A DNA stretch of 64,000 bases from Aulostomus chinensis (GCA_037954235.1 JBBMOA010000001.1:27729074-27793073), one strand, 5' to 3'; shown: positions 52,619 to 62,963, counted from the stretch's first letter. The notes: a model not told the origin generated them from the sequence alone. Made by a program: numbers and translations.

Positions 52619-52900
52619 GTTGAGGTTCTACCGGCGCCACTCAGCCTTCAGGAGACAAAGACCGAGGCCGGGGGTTCACGGACTTCTCCTTCTTTCCTTG
52701 TTGTGTTCAAAGCTTCCCGCGTCTTCGTCTCGTTCTGTGAAGCGCGTATTGATGACGTATGTGGTGACGTCCGAAGCCTCGCCAGCCAGCAGTGACCATG
52801 TGACTGATTCAGGACCTGCTTCTCCGGCTTGGCGTGAGATTCTAAATGTAAAGCAGTGAAACGCCGTGGTTTCCTCCCTCTGGTCCGCGCGTCTGTTGCA
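52619..52900 (-). promoter_or_regulatory. CpG-rich promoter region of the zinc-finger gene with CRE-like sites
   Basis: The sequence upstream of the ATG is dense in CpG (CGGCGCC, CGCGTCTTCGTCTCG, GAAGCGCGTATTG), in contrast to the CpG-poor surroundings. TGACGTA (52753-52759) and TGACGTC (52765-52771) are CREB/ATF-type half sites spaced 12 bp apart, about 140 bp before the start codon. The CpG-rich zone also covers exon 1. No TATA box is obvious. Confidence 0.55.
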
Positions 52901-52999
52901 GCTTCGTTTCCATCACAGCTCTCTCAGCCCCATCAGCCATGTTGTTCATCATCGTGTTGGTTTTTGGAAATTGTACTAAAAGGACGGTTTGTTTGTTTG

Positions 53000-53395
53000 T
53001 TTGTTTTTTCTTTAAATGACCTGTGGCAGCACTTGGATGATGAAGTGCGGAGACTTGGAAGAAGTGGAACTCCAGCGAGTACATCAAGTACAGCGAGTAC
53101 ATCAAGTACAGCGAGTACATCAAGTACAGCGAGTACATCAAGTACAGCAAGTACAGCGATACTAGCAGATACTGGACGGACTCAAGATCCTCTGGTGCAC
53201 TGAAGAGCCAGCAGACTGCCTGTCCCAGCCTCTTCCTGCTGGCCACAGACTTCCTGTGCAGGCCGTCATCATCAGGGCCATGTGAGCGTGTGTTCTCCAC
53301 GGCAGGAGAAATCGCTTCAAGAAACCCAACAGACTTGATTTGAAAACGTTGGAAAAACTTCTTTTTTATTAAAAATTTGTAAAAACAAAGCGTCC
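53000..53395 (+). pseudogene. hAT transposase C-terminal relic
   Basis: The plus strand encodes LWQHLDDEVRRLG, then DTGRTQDPLVHW-like sequence, CPSLFLLATDFLCRPSSSGP, CERVFSTAGEIAS (53280-53320) and, after a frameshift, RNRFKKPNRLDLKTLEKLLF. This is the order of the hAT dimerisation domain (L..LA...L..P.SS...ERVFSTAG.I....R..L.....E.L.FL). Internal stops and shifts make it inactive. An 18-bp minisatellite has expanded inside it. Confidence 0.75.
53075..53155. repeat. 18-bp minisatellite
   Basis: Four exact units of GCGAGTACATCAAGTACA and a partial fifth. In the hAT frame it would read (STSSTA)n. Confidence 0.95.
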
Positions 53396-53721
53396 TCATT
53401 CCCATCACTTTCACTGAGACTTTCACATCATGGTCCCATTGTTCAAAGACATGGAACGATCCAGTATGAACACAAAGACTTCAATGATCTTATTGTGTTC
53501 ACGGGTCATCAAATCAGTGTCAGTTCAGTCGGTCAAGCCTGCAGGGAAGTTTACAGTCCAGCAGGTGTCAGTATTCAGTGACAGTAACACAGTGTCATGG
53601 CGTCCACAGGCTTCATGACGCCTCATCCACCCTTCACCACTTCTCCTGTCTGTCCACCAGTCTCTTCACTTCTCTCTCTCTTTATCTCTGTCCCTCTCTT
53701 TCCTTCTGTATATCTGTCTTC

Positions 53722-53998
53722 CTCCATTATCTGTCTTTGTCTCTGCCCCGCTCTCCTGCTCTCTTTCCCCCCATCCGGTCAAAGCAAACATCCCTTTCTA
53801 CTGATCCTGGATCTGCTCCACGTTCCTGCCTGTTAAAAGGAAGGTTTTCATCACCACTGTTGCAGGATGTGCTGCTGGTGGAGAATTGTTGGGTGGAGGT
53901 TCATTGAAGGAGTTTGGTGCTGGACCTGCTCTACTAGTAAAGAGTCATGAGAGAACTTTGTTGTTTGGCGCAATACAAATAAAACTGACTTGACCAAT
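53722..53998 (+). mobile_element. LINE 3' untranslated tail
   Basis: CATTATCTGTCTTTGTCTCT, CCGGTCAAAGCAAACATCCC, TTCCTGCCTGTTAAAAGGAA, GGAGAATTGTTGGGTGGAGG and the end CGCAATACAAATAAAACTGA. More complete at the 3' side than the copy at 32975. The coding part is absent (5' truncation). Confidence 0.75.
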
Positions 53999-54169
53999 GT
54001 CATTTGTAGTCTTTTGTTAATTGCATGCCACATGAAATTATTGTTGGTCAGTTTTCTAGCGACTGTCTCACAGTGGCAAGACAAGAACACTTCTACTTTT
54101 GATGATGACAGTTTGTTCAACACTAAACTTCATCCAGTACCATGTTGTCAAACACTGGAACCTCCACAG

Positions 54170-54242
54170 CACCTGAACAGGGACTTGAACCCTGGACCCT
54201 CAGATTAAAAGTCTGATGCTCTACCGTCTGAGCTACTCAGGC
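54170..54242 (-). tRNA. tRNA-Lys(TTT)
   Basis: 73 nt. GCCTGAG pairs with TTCAGGT (two G-U), the D arm is GCTCAGACGGTAGAGC, the anticodon stem TCAGA/TCTGA with loop CTTTTAA (UUU), and the T arm CAGGG-TTCAAGT-CCCTG. All key positions are kept. Single copy in the window. Confidence 0.93.
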
Positions 54243-54485
54243 TCTTTCTACAGCATTGAGACAGGAACAGAAACACCTGTGAAGGTCAAACTGATGCTTT
54301 CTTGACTTGTTCAGTCCTCCATGTTGAAGTCCACCAGGCTTTTGATTGGCTCTGATTCTCTGTGGCAAAATCCAACAAGAGGCTCCAAAAATGTCCTGAA
54401 TGTCACAAGAATGCACAGGACAAGATGTTAGTTTCCTTCATGTCTGCAGTTCCTCCACTGGAAAGTAAAGTCAATGCTGCTCCTC

Positions 54486-54558
54486 TGCTGAAACCTGGGA
54501 TCGGACCAGGGACCTTTAGATCTTCAGTCTAAGGCTCTCCCAACTGAGCTGGTTCAGT
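54486..54558 (-). tRNA. tRNA-Phe(GAA), probably decayed
   Basis: The central part is normal (GCTCAGTTGGGAGAGCC, anticodon loop CTGAAGA, GAA). The acceptor ACTGAAC against TTTCAGC has mismatches at the first and last pair, position 8 is C, and the T loop is TCCGATC (U55 lost), which damages the B box. Likely a pseudogene. Confidence 0.65.
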
Positions 54559-54719
54559 TCTGAGTGAGGGCCCTGCTTCTCTCATTTATAATCTCTTCCA
54601 CTCTCACTGGACCTTAGAGAGGATTGGAGCTTCTGAAGTCCTGACACAAATCAAACCAGGGACTTTAAACTACACAGTGAAGGAGTTGGTCATCAAGGTC
54701 GATGGCAGCTTCTTAAGTT

Positions 54720-54950
54720 CTAGCTTTGATCAAATATAAGAAATGTAAATGAATTCAACATTGATTGCATTTCCCTCCTTTCTTTGGTGCCCTCAGACTT
54801 TCTGAGAACTGTAGGAGGAACTGCTCTCTGTTCTGTGTTTGTTCTGCTCAATGGAGGAAGGAATGGAGCTCTAAGTTTTCCAGTTCCTACATCAGTGAAT
54901 GGACTTTCTGTGCTGCAAGGAGCCAAAGCTACTAAGGAGGATTACAGAGT
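54720..54950. repeat. Segment inverted at 12280-12480
   Basis: Carries GAACTGTAGGAGGAACTG and CAGTTCCTACATCAGTGAAT in the same order as the reverse complement of the partner, immediately adjoining the tRNA-Glu block as there. Confidence 0.8.
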
Positions 54951-55370
54951 TTGTCCTTGCAGGAGTCAGTGGCTTAATAGAGTCTAACAAAGGGTTGAAC
55001 CTGAATGAGACAGTCACCCTTCAACATGGGGCCATGGCAGAGTGAACCAAGGACACTACAATGGGGGTGAGAGTGGAGCCATGATGGATTCACAGTTCAT
55101 CACCTCCACCATCATGTGGACCACCTGATCACCTCTCCCTCAACCTCTTAATAACTCATTCCCTGACCGGGAATCGAACCCGGGCCGCAGCGGTGAAAGC
55201 GCCAAATCCTAGCCACTAGACCATCAGGGACCACACTGAGCTCTCCAACAACAGAGACTATAGACAATGACTCAAGAACACAGGACTCTGTGGTCTCAGT
55301 TTGAGATGCAGAGGGTCCACCAAGACCACCAGACACCTCAGCCCCCTAAAGACAGTCCACCCGCAGGATC
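54940..55370. repeat. tRNA-Glu block, copy 4
   Basis: Same orientation as 42890-43350. Ends at GACAGTCCACCCGCAGGATC, where the other copies continue with CTGTCCCC. Confidence 0.88.
55159..55230 (-). tRNA. tRNA-Glu(TTC)
   Basis: 72 nt. TCCCTGA/TCAGGGA perfect, discriminator A, D arm GTCTAGTGGCTAGGA, anticodon stem TGGCG/CGCTG with loop CTTTCAC (UUC), and T arm perfect. It lies in a block whose sisters carry CTC, so one C-to-T step at position 34 separates the isoacceptors. Confidence 0.92.
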
Positions 55371-55653
55371 AGCTTCTATCACACAGTGGTCCAGAACCAT
55401 TATGAAGCCTGATCAGGAATGTGAGCAAAGCTCTTGGAATAGGCCTGCTGCCACCACAACTAAGATCCTTTAACTGTCAACATTGGTTTGTCTCATTGGA
55501 ACATTTTCAAACCCTCGTTGCTCAGATTTTACATGAATTTGATCATGACTTTAGACACATGTTCTGTTTATTAATTAAATAATCATTCAGTTATGAATTT
55601 AGAGAGTCAACTCGACTTGGTCAATGATAAAAGTTAGTCTGGTTATTATTCAG

Positions 55654-55654
<1 letters not shown>
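55371..55654. other. Unassigned stretch
   Basis: AT-rich filler between the tRNA-Glu block and a CA tract. No gene seen. Confidence 0.35.
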
Positions 55655-55718
<64 letters not shown>

Positions 55719-55724
55719 CACACA
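55655..55724. repeat. (AC)n microsatellite
   Basis: Seventy bases with one GC interruption, followed by CAGCCTGTCTTCAG, the reverse complement of the leader found at 38140. Confidence 0.95.
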
Positions 55725-55843
55725 GCCTGTCTTCAGAAAGATCTGATATCTTTGATAAATCGCCAGCTGAATAGGATAAATGTTGCTCCGCTGTTTCAGA
55801 GTCAAATGAAGAGATTTCTGATGTTGCTGTTTGTGTCCTGCAG

Positions 55844-57062
55844 ATGTGGAGCAGCTGCTGGTGATCAAAGAAGAGGTTCCCCCTGAGCTGCAGGACCCAG
55901 AGCCCCCCCCCACATTAAAGAGGAGTGGGAGGAGCTCTGGACCAGTGAGGAGGGAGGGCAGCTTCAAGGGCAGGAGGAGGCTGATATCACCACGTTCCCC
56001 TTCACTCTGGTCCCTGTGAAGAGTGAAGAGAACGAAGAGAAACCTCAGTTCCCACAGCTTCATCAGAGTCTAACTGAGGAGAACTTGAAAGAAGAGTCTC
56101 TGAGCAGCAGCCCAGTTCATCCTCTGAAAACAGAAGCTGATGGAGAAGAGAGTGGAGGACCAGAACCAGAACCAGCCAGCAAGGTAGATCCAGATCCACT
56201 TGTACAACCTAAGACTGAAGACCAGATGTCAGACTCTTCTGAAGCTGAGACTGAAGTCAGTGAGGATGATTGGGTCAGACCTGATAACACGGCCTCCTCT
56301 GAGCACAAGGAACCCTTTGGCTCAAGGAGGAATTTGCTTCAGAAACTGAGACCAGGACAGGAAGTGACTCATTGCAGCTCAAAAGAGCAAAAACTACAGA
56401 CTGAAAGAGAATCAAAGATCATCGGGAATGTGAACTTTGGTCCTTCTGAATCTGAGACTGAAGTCAGTGAGGATGAGCGTCCCTTTAGGTGCTCAACATG
56501 CAGTAAAGGTTTTAGTTACAGAAGTAGTTTGGATACTCACATGAGAACACACACTGGGGAGAAACCATTCCCCTGCTCAGTTTGTGGCAAAAGATTCTCA
56601 AAGGGAAATCTGAAAAGACATATGAGAATACACACTGGGGAGAAACCATTCCCCTGCCCATTTTGTGGCAAAGAATTCTCAGAAAATGAACATATGAAAA
56701 TGCACATGAGAACGCATTCTGGGGAGAAACCATTCCCCTGCTCATTTTGCGGAACAAGATTCAAAGGAAAGCAACATCTGAAAACACACATGAGAACGCA
56801 TACTGGGGAGAAACCATTCTCCTGCCCGTTTTGTGGCAAAGGATTCCGAGTTAACGGGAATCTGGAATCACACATGAGCGTACACACTGGGGAGAAACCG
56901 TTCCTCTGCTCAATATGTGGCAAGAGTTTCTCAAAATGGAATCGAAAAAGACACGTGAGAATGCATGCTGGAGAGAAACCATTCTCCTGCATGGTTTGTG
57001 GCAAAAAATTCTCAGTTAAGGAAAGTCTGAAATCCCACATGAGAATGCACAATGGGGAGTAA
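55844..57062 (+). CDS. C2H2 zinc-finger paralog exon, frameshifted (possible pseudogene), seven fingers
   Basis: Inverted copy of the zinc-finger exon 2 together with about 55 bp of its intron (similarity starts at about 55783, GTTGCTCCGCTG). The acceptor TTTGTGTCCTGCAG precedes ATGTGGAGC. A C run is 9 long here and 7 in the other gene, shifting the frame after LQDPEPP. The spacer and fingers are open again from M at 56016 (348 residues). Fingers 2 and 6 have C-x2-C-x11-H, one residue short. Recognition residues of the five regular fingers read YSST, EEHM, GQHT, VGNS and VESS. Translation ends HNGE-stop where another linker would begin. No exon 1 is visible to the left. It could be expressed from M56016 or be an assembly error in the C run. 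Confidence 0.65.
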
Positions 57063-57340
57063 TTGTTCCCCTCCCCAGTATGTGACTAGATTGTCAGATA
57101 CAGTTGCCCAATAAATGTGAGTGTTCTGCTGTAAAGCAAGTGGTTTAAAGCTGGTGCAGTTCTACATTATGATGTAACAGATGGCATCACCCACATTGCA
57201 ACAGACAAGTAAATACTGACTTGGTTACATGCAAAAACATGAAGATCCCTCACATTGTGTGAACACATTATCACAAGTGTTCTAAAAAGAACATTTCATT
57301 AGTATTAGTTAATGGGGAAAAAGCAAGGCTACTGCAAACA
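57063..57340. other. 3' flank of the zinc-finger paralog
   Basis: AATAAATGTG at 57111 could serve as a poly(A) signal, 49 bp after the stop. Degenerate finger-like sequence (TTCCCCTCCCCAGTATGTGAC) directly follows the stop. Confidence 0.45.
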
Positions 57341-57590
57341 AGCGGCATGGCTCAGGGGTAGAGGTCGAGCAACCAAAGGTTCGATCCCCGACCCCGGTGA
57401 CCATGTCCAAGTGTCCTTGAGCAAGATACTGAACCCATAATTGCTCCTGATGAGTAGGTTGGCGCCTTGCATGGCAGCCTCCACCATCATTGTGTGTGTG
57501 AATGGGTGAATGAGACGACTGTGTTAAGATTGTTAGTTAGATAGTTGCTGATTGATGGATGCACTGTGTTAATAAATATATTTTTATTAT
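57341..57590 (+). mobile_element. tRNA-derived SINE, near full length
   Basis: tRNA-like head with A box GGCATGGCTCAGGGGTAGAG and B box GGTTCGATCCC, then CCCCGGTGACCATGTCCAAG, TGTCCTTGAGCAAGATACTG, GAACCCATAATTGCTCCTGA, GTTGGCGCCTTGCATGGCAG, GTGTGTGAATGGGTGAATGA and an AT-rich tail. A widespread teleost SINE. Confidence 0.75.
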
Positions 57591-57842
57591 AAGAGAGGAG
57601 TAGTAGTGTCTTTTGTGTACCAACTTGTGGTCACGTGTCTCAGCAATAGCAGTGCTCTGATCTCATCCTCCAACATCAGAGCTGTCCCTTGGTCGTTAAT
57701 GTTACAGAATATTGACTGTTAGTAGATAAACTCTGTTAGAGACTGGTAACTGTTACAAGTTTGGTCGTTTTTTTAGTTTCCCTGAACTCTTCAGGGTGGT
57801 GCCCCGTATAATTAATATTTAATATTAATTAGTTATTTATTA

Positions 57843-58080
57843 GAGCTGGTCAGAGACAAAGACAGATCATGAAGAAGGAGTGCTGTATTCTGCTAGCACA
57901 TGCTAGTGACAGTCAGAGATCAGGAGTCTCAGCAGGGAAAGATTCATGTCTTATTTCAGAGGACAATTGGACGTTCACTGGAAGACTGTGAATGTTTGAG
58001 GGTCAGAGGAGAAAAGAGGACAAGTGCACCTGTTGTGTGTGATGGGGCACCAGCATGGAGGAAGTTGTCATACATTTCCA
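57843..58080 (-). repeat. Inverted copy of 35690-35930 and 44275-44530
   Basis: GAGCTGGTCAGAGACAAAGA to GAGGAAGTTGTCATACATT is the reverse complement of those segments, fused on its right side to the 24.1 kb-type block. Confidence 0.85.
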
Positions 58081-58642
58081 GCTAAACAGCAAGAAACTTC
58101 AAGTAAAGAATTAAAATGATTTAATTCAGTGTTTAACTACCAGGCCTCTGTCATAAAACACCAGGAACAACTGACCACCTCACCATGACTTCACACTGAT
58201 AACCAGGAGGTAACCTGGTAGTCAGAGCAGCGGTGCTCAGGTCTGTGGACTCAGAGGAGGGTTCTTCTTCTGGTCCTGGGTTTGAAGACATCAGCAGCCT
58301 TATTGGAGTGAACTGGGATGTTCCTCTCAATAGACAGCAGCATTAAATCAGAGAGCCTGTCTTCTCCATGGCTCCTCCTGAGCTGGTCCTGGATCAGCTT
58401 CAGTTTGGAGAGTCACCGGCAGTGCTGCATATACTGGGAGGAGCCTGTGGCTCTGGGTACACTGTGCCCATGTTGTTGACTTGAAGGCAGCTCAGCGTTA
58501 CTGCACATTGTTGTTTTGGAGTGCTCAAGATGAGGAGAACACCTCAAGTTCAGGACATTTTCTTCCCAGAGTGATAAAAGCAGCCAACACCTCCAGCACA
58601 GAGAGGTTGGGAGAGACCTGCCACACCTCTCCAGAGACATGA

Positions 58643-58724
58643 TGGCAGTGGTGGGATTTGAACCCACACCTCCTCAGAGACTGGAGCCTTAATCCAGCAC
58701 CTTAGACCGCTCGGCCACACTACC
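58643..58724 (-). tRNA. tRNA-Leu(AAG)
   Basis: 82 nt. GGTAGTG/CACTGCC fully paired, D arm GGCCGAGCGGTCTAAGG, anticodon loop TTAAGGC, T loop TTCAAAT, discriminator A. Well preserved, unlike the 24751 copy. Confidence 0.92.
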
Positions 58725-60519
58725 TCACTGAGCCAGTCAGTGAGTTGGTCTGCTAAAGGCATGTTGAAGAGGAAGTAACAATGATAAAAAACGTATTCTG
58801 AAGGGGGACCCCTTCCATCCTGCGGTCACAGGAAGTGACGACAGCGCCACTAGAAGCAGGAAAGAAATGGTAAAAGGACTCAGTTTGTACAGAGCCTTTC
58901 TACCTCCTACCCCCCTTTGTTTGGTTGTTGTTGTTTAGTGACTGTGGATGAACACACAGGAGAAGTTGAGCATGAATCTGTGTTCCTGTTCACTTGAATA
59001 CCTGCAGGAGCAGCAGGTGGAAATACTACTGTTTATTTTTGTTCTGATTTCAGAACTGTTGACACAACGGTGTCAGATTAAAGCATCTCCACCTTCCAGA
59101 TGCTGGTCTCCTTCTGGGGTCCTGACTGACCTCCATCTTGTGTTCTGGATCCACCTGAACCCAGCAGCTCCAGATCCCTTAACTCCTTACAGGGATAGAA
59201 AATGGCTGCTGGATGGAAGTCCCCCAACTGTGGCTGTTCTGAAACTCTTCTCCTCAGTCACTCCTGAGTTGACACTGAGATGGAAACTCTGAGTATCAGG
59301 TTCAGAACAGCTGATCTGAGTTGGTCCAATCAGCTGTGAGTGTGTTCACCTTGAGTGTCACACGTGCACAACCACGACAAAATGCCATCATCAATGGAGC
59401 CCCGACACCCTGAGTCACCATGACAACCACAAACAAAATAACGAGTTATTTCACTTCAATTCATTGAAACAAGACCTTCATATATTTATGATGACATCAC
59501 CAATATGAGCCTTCCCAGTCTGTCAGGTGGTAGAATTCAGTCACCACCAATGACATCAGAGTCATAGTTCAGAGATCAAAGACAGACATTAAAGTCTCTC
59601 TGATAAAACAAAAATATAGTGTAGTACACTGGAAAAGAATAATGCAGTATATTAAATATGATGTTTCCATGGAGGGGCAGTTTGACATTTTTATTCTTGG
59701 ATGCATTTATATTTTAGAATCAGAAAGGCAGTTACAATGACATCATCAAGAAAAAACCTGGTGTTACAAAGGTGAGGTGAACAATTTTAACAGTCAATCC
59801 AAATTTTAGGCCTGAAGTTAGAAAATAATATTAGCTAGCTAGCAACATTAGCTAGTTAACTTTAGCTAGCTGGTGATATTTAGCACCACCAACTAGTTAA
59901 ACAAGGTCAACAGCTGTTATGATGATGGTCACATGATTTAACCTTCCTCCTGTGTGACTTGTTGGAGGTTCTAAATGCATCAAAGAAGCACATCAACTTG
60001 TTGACTGCATCAAGGCTTTCTGACTTTGTCAGGAACCTCTAGTTCAACAAAATAAAACAGAAAATGTTTTTCACTGAATTATAAAATCATAAGGATTGGT
60101 TTAGACCCAGTTATCAAAATAAGATGATAAAGCAACAATCAGAGCCAAACCTGAAGTCAGAAGTGCACTGTCAGCAACACTGCCAGCAGCTCCTCTCCCA
60201 GTCATGGGAGCTTCAGGGACTCTCATCAGCCTCGTTCTCCCATCGACCTGCACAACAACACAACAAACAAAGACGGCAGGTCCAGTGTGGTCCTGATAAG
60301 ACCACTGGACTGCAGGGTCCCAGTATCACTGGTGACAGTGGTTTTACCAGCTGGGACCTTGGACAAGAACTTCTCAGAGGAAACTCATCATGGTGGCTCA
60401 GTGAAGAAAACTAGACCTGAGCTGCCTGCTGGAACCTAGCAGGTGAAGGACAGAGCTCCACCTCTTTAGAGACACCACCACTGTGGGCTCATGTTGGCAA
60501 AAGAAGTGGGTCAGTTTTT

Positions 60520-60520
<1 letters not shown>

Positions 60521-60580
<60 letters not shown>
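60521..60580. repeat. (AC)n microsatellite
   Basis: Sixty bases. The paralogous tract at 26632 is 55 bases, so length has changed little since duplication. Confidence 0.95.
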
Positions 60581-60583
<3 letters not shown>

Positions 60584-61726
60584 CATGTTCTTACACACAG
60601 AGACTTTTCCTCTGTTTTTGTTTTTTACTGGTTTTGAACCAGTAACTGGTTTCTGTTGGTTTGGTTTGCTTGACTGGTTGTTGTTTGTTGACCTTCCAAA
60701 TCCATATTTTGGGTTCTGGCTTGTTCTGCTTTTCATTTTGTGTTTGTATTAAAGTTCTGTTGATGAAAAAGAGACTTTTTTCTCTTTTTCTTGAAGTAAA
60801 TATGAGGGTCTAAACTGACCCATAACACCATGGATGTTCCAATAGTTAATGATATTAAAATGAATACTAAATCAAACCAGTCCATGTCAGAGATGTGTTC
60901 TAACACCCTCAGTAACGGTCAGGAAACACAACAACCTTTGGTTTATTTCTAGGATTTTCTTGAGGTTCTTTTTACCATTTTTTTTAACTGAAATTGAAGA
61001 TTTAGTGACTAAAAAAAGGTCCAGAGGCCCACAACTAAATATTCAAACCAATATTTCCATGGATAAGGAAGCCTAACAAGGTCACCAAGAGATGGAAACA
61101 ACTTGGAGGATAGAAAATTGTTTTAGTGTATTTGACAGCTGATTGAAGACGTGGGTCAAAACTTACCGTTACCATAGAGATGGGAACAGGAAGCTGACAC
61201 AAGAGGAAGGTTCCAGCTCTGAAAAAGGAGTTTGATCAAAATCTTGAACTGACAGCAGAAATATCCTTTTGTATGTTGACCTTTGTTGACAGAAGTCACT
61301 TTAGCTTGGCAGTGACAAGAATGGCTGCTAGCTTGACAAAGAACTGCACAAACCAGGTTCAAGCTGGACTTTGGACCCTGGTATCTGTAACGACTCCATC
61401 AACTCCTAATCTAGCAGCTCTGCTGGGTCCAACTATTTTACAGAACATTTGACAGACCTGTGGAGCAGTGAGGACACACATGAGTTGATCACATGATCCA
61501 CTGAAGCACCATTTTACCTGCCACTGAGGTCACCAACATGAGCTGGAGTTGGGAATCTTGAACTGAACCTGGTATCACAGCGACACCTGCAGCTGAAAAA
61601 TGGAACAGCAACACTGAACCCAAGTACAGGATTGCAGGGAGACTTTTTGAAGAACAAGGAGGGCGTGGCTTCAAGCTGGATTCTCAGAGACTATTTCCCA
61701 AACCTCTACATTGGCATCTACACTGT

Positions 61727-61815
61727 CATCCAGTCACGTGACTGAAGTCATCCAGTCACGTGACTGAAGTCATCCAGTCATGTGACTGAAGTCATCCATT
61801 CATGTCAGTGATGTC
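61727..61815. repeat. GTCACGTGAC array, best copy
   Basis: Three head-to-tail 22-bp units (ATCCAGTCACGTGACTGAAGTC). The first two have perfect CACGTG and the third CATGTG. The derivative CATTCATGTCAGTGATGTCA follows. Confidence 0.9.
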
Positions 61816-62926
61816 ACTCTGCAGGACTCTCATTGCCGTCTCATTCTAGAAAAGAATCCAGACTCCACCTGTGGCTCCATGATAACTGATGGACCTCTGG
61901 TTGGAGGCTGGACGATGATGTTTGGACTGGAAGGAAAACTCCTTGTCCAAATTCCATTGTGTTCAAGTTTAAAGTCCCACAATAAGAAGTAGCTGAATCT
62001 GACAGGTGGAGGTTTGGAACTACAAGATGGTGATGTTTCCTTGACTTGATGCTCTGACTATCAGGGTAGATGACAGCTTCTTCTGCTGCTGCATCTGAGT
62101 GGCTATGATTGGAGGTTTTACCCTCCAAGGTTGTTTGGTTCCAGGGGAAATTTTAGAATTCCAGTCCCCAACCTTGGCTGTTCTGAAACTCTTCTCCTGA
62201 ATCACTCCTGAGCTGCAGCAAGAACAAATACCAGTGCCAACCAGATCAACTTAATGGCTGCTAACAGCCTCAGACACTTGATTTCCATCAATCTGGAGCC
62301 AAGAAGGCCCTCACCTGTGGTTCTCCTCCAGGAGGGTCCAGGTTCTGCCATTGGGGCTCCTGGTGCCACTGCCAGAGAGCCTCAGCTGCACACTGCAACA
62401 TTTCAACAGGAGATTGACATTCCTTCAAATGTCCTGACATCTGATTCCAATGGTTCTGTTCCATCTTTATATTTTAAAATCAATCACACAATGAAAGCTG
62501 CCTCAGCAGGTTTAAGAGAGAGAACAAGCTAAGAGATCTGAAACCAGTAAAATATGCTTTTCTGTGTGCAAACTAGTGAGGGGCATGGAAGGATATTTTA
62601 CCACCAATACAGAACCCAGACTTTAGTCATGTGATGAAATGGAGACTCTGATTATGAAGTTAATGGACAAAATGTGAATTGAAAGAAAATACATTAAAAA
62701 ATACTAACTAAACTTAATAAATAAATAAAGAAGCAGCACAAATAACGTTTTCTTCTGCACAAATTTACTGGTATTAGACTGCATTTTTGTTAATGAGTAG
62801 ATGAAAGAGTGTCACATATATATTATATACATGTGAGACATGAACGTGGCTTTGGACAAAAGCTCAGTGAAACTGTAGGATTGTAGAATTATTTAAACGT
62901 TCCAAGTGGACTGTTTCAGGTTTCTA

Positions 62927-62963
62927 GAAGACGCTTCAGCTCTCATCCAAGAGGTGTCTTCAG
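62927..62963 (-). other. Nested hairpin, duplicate of 19824-19858
   Basis: GAAGACGC and GTGTCTTC arms (one change relative to the other copy) with the same CTCATCCAAGAG loop. Confidence 0.5.

Larger units (their letters stand above)
57920..61860. repeat. Segmental duplication, partner 23990-27960 (direct)
   Basis: Collinear with the partner. On its right it continues without a break into the copy of 18.66-20.4 kb, so this is the most complete version of the ancestral block. Confidence 0.9.

Noticed and set aside
52842..53426. 194-codon minus-strand frame with YLMYSL repeats
   Set aside because: The repeats are the antisense of the 18-bp minisatellite. The plus strand shows the hAT transposase signature instead.
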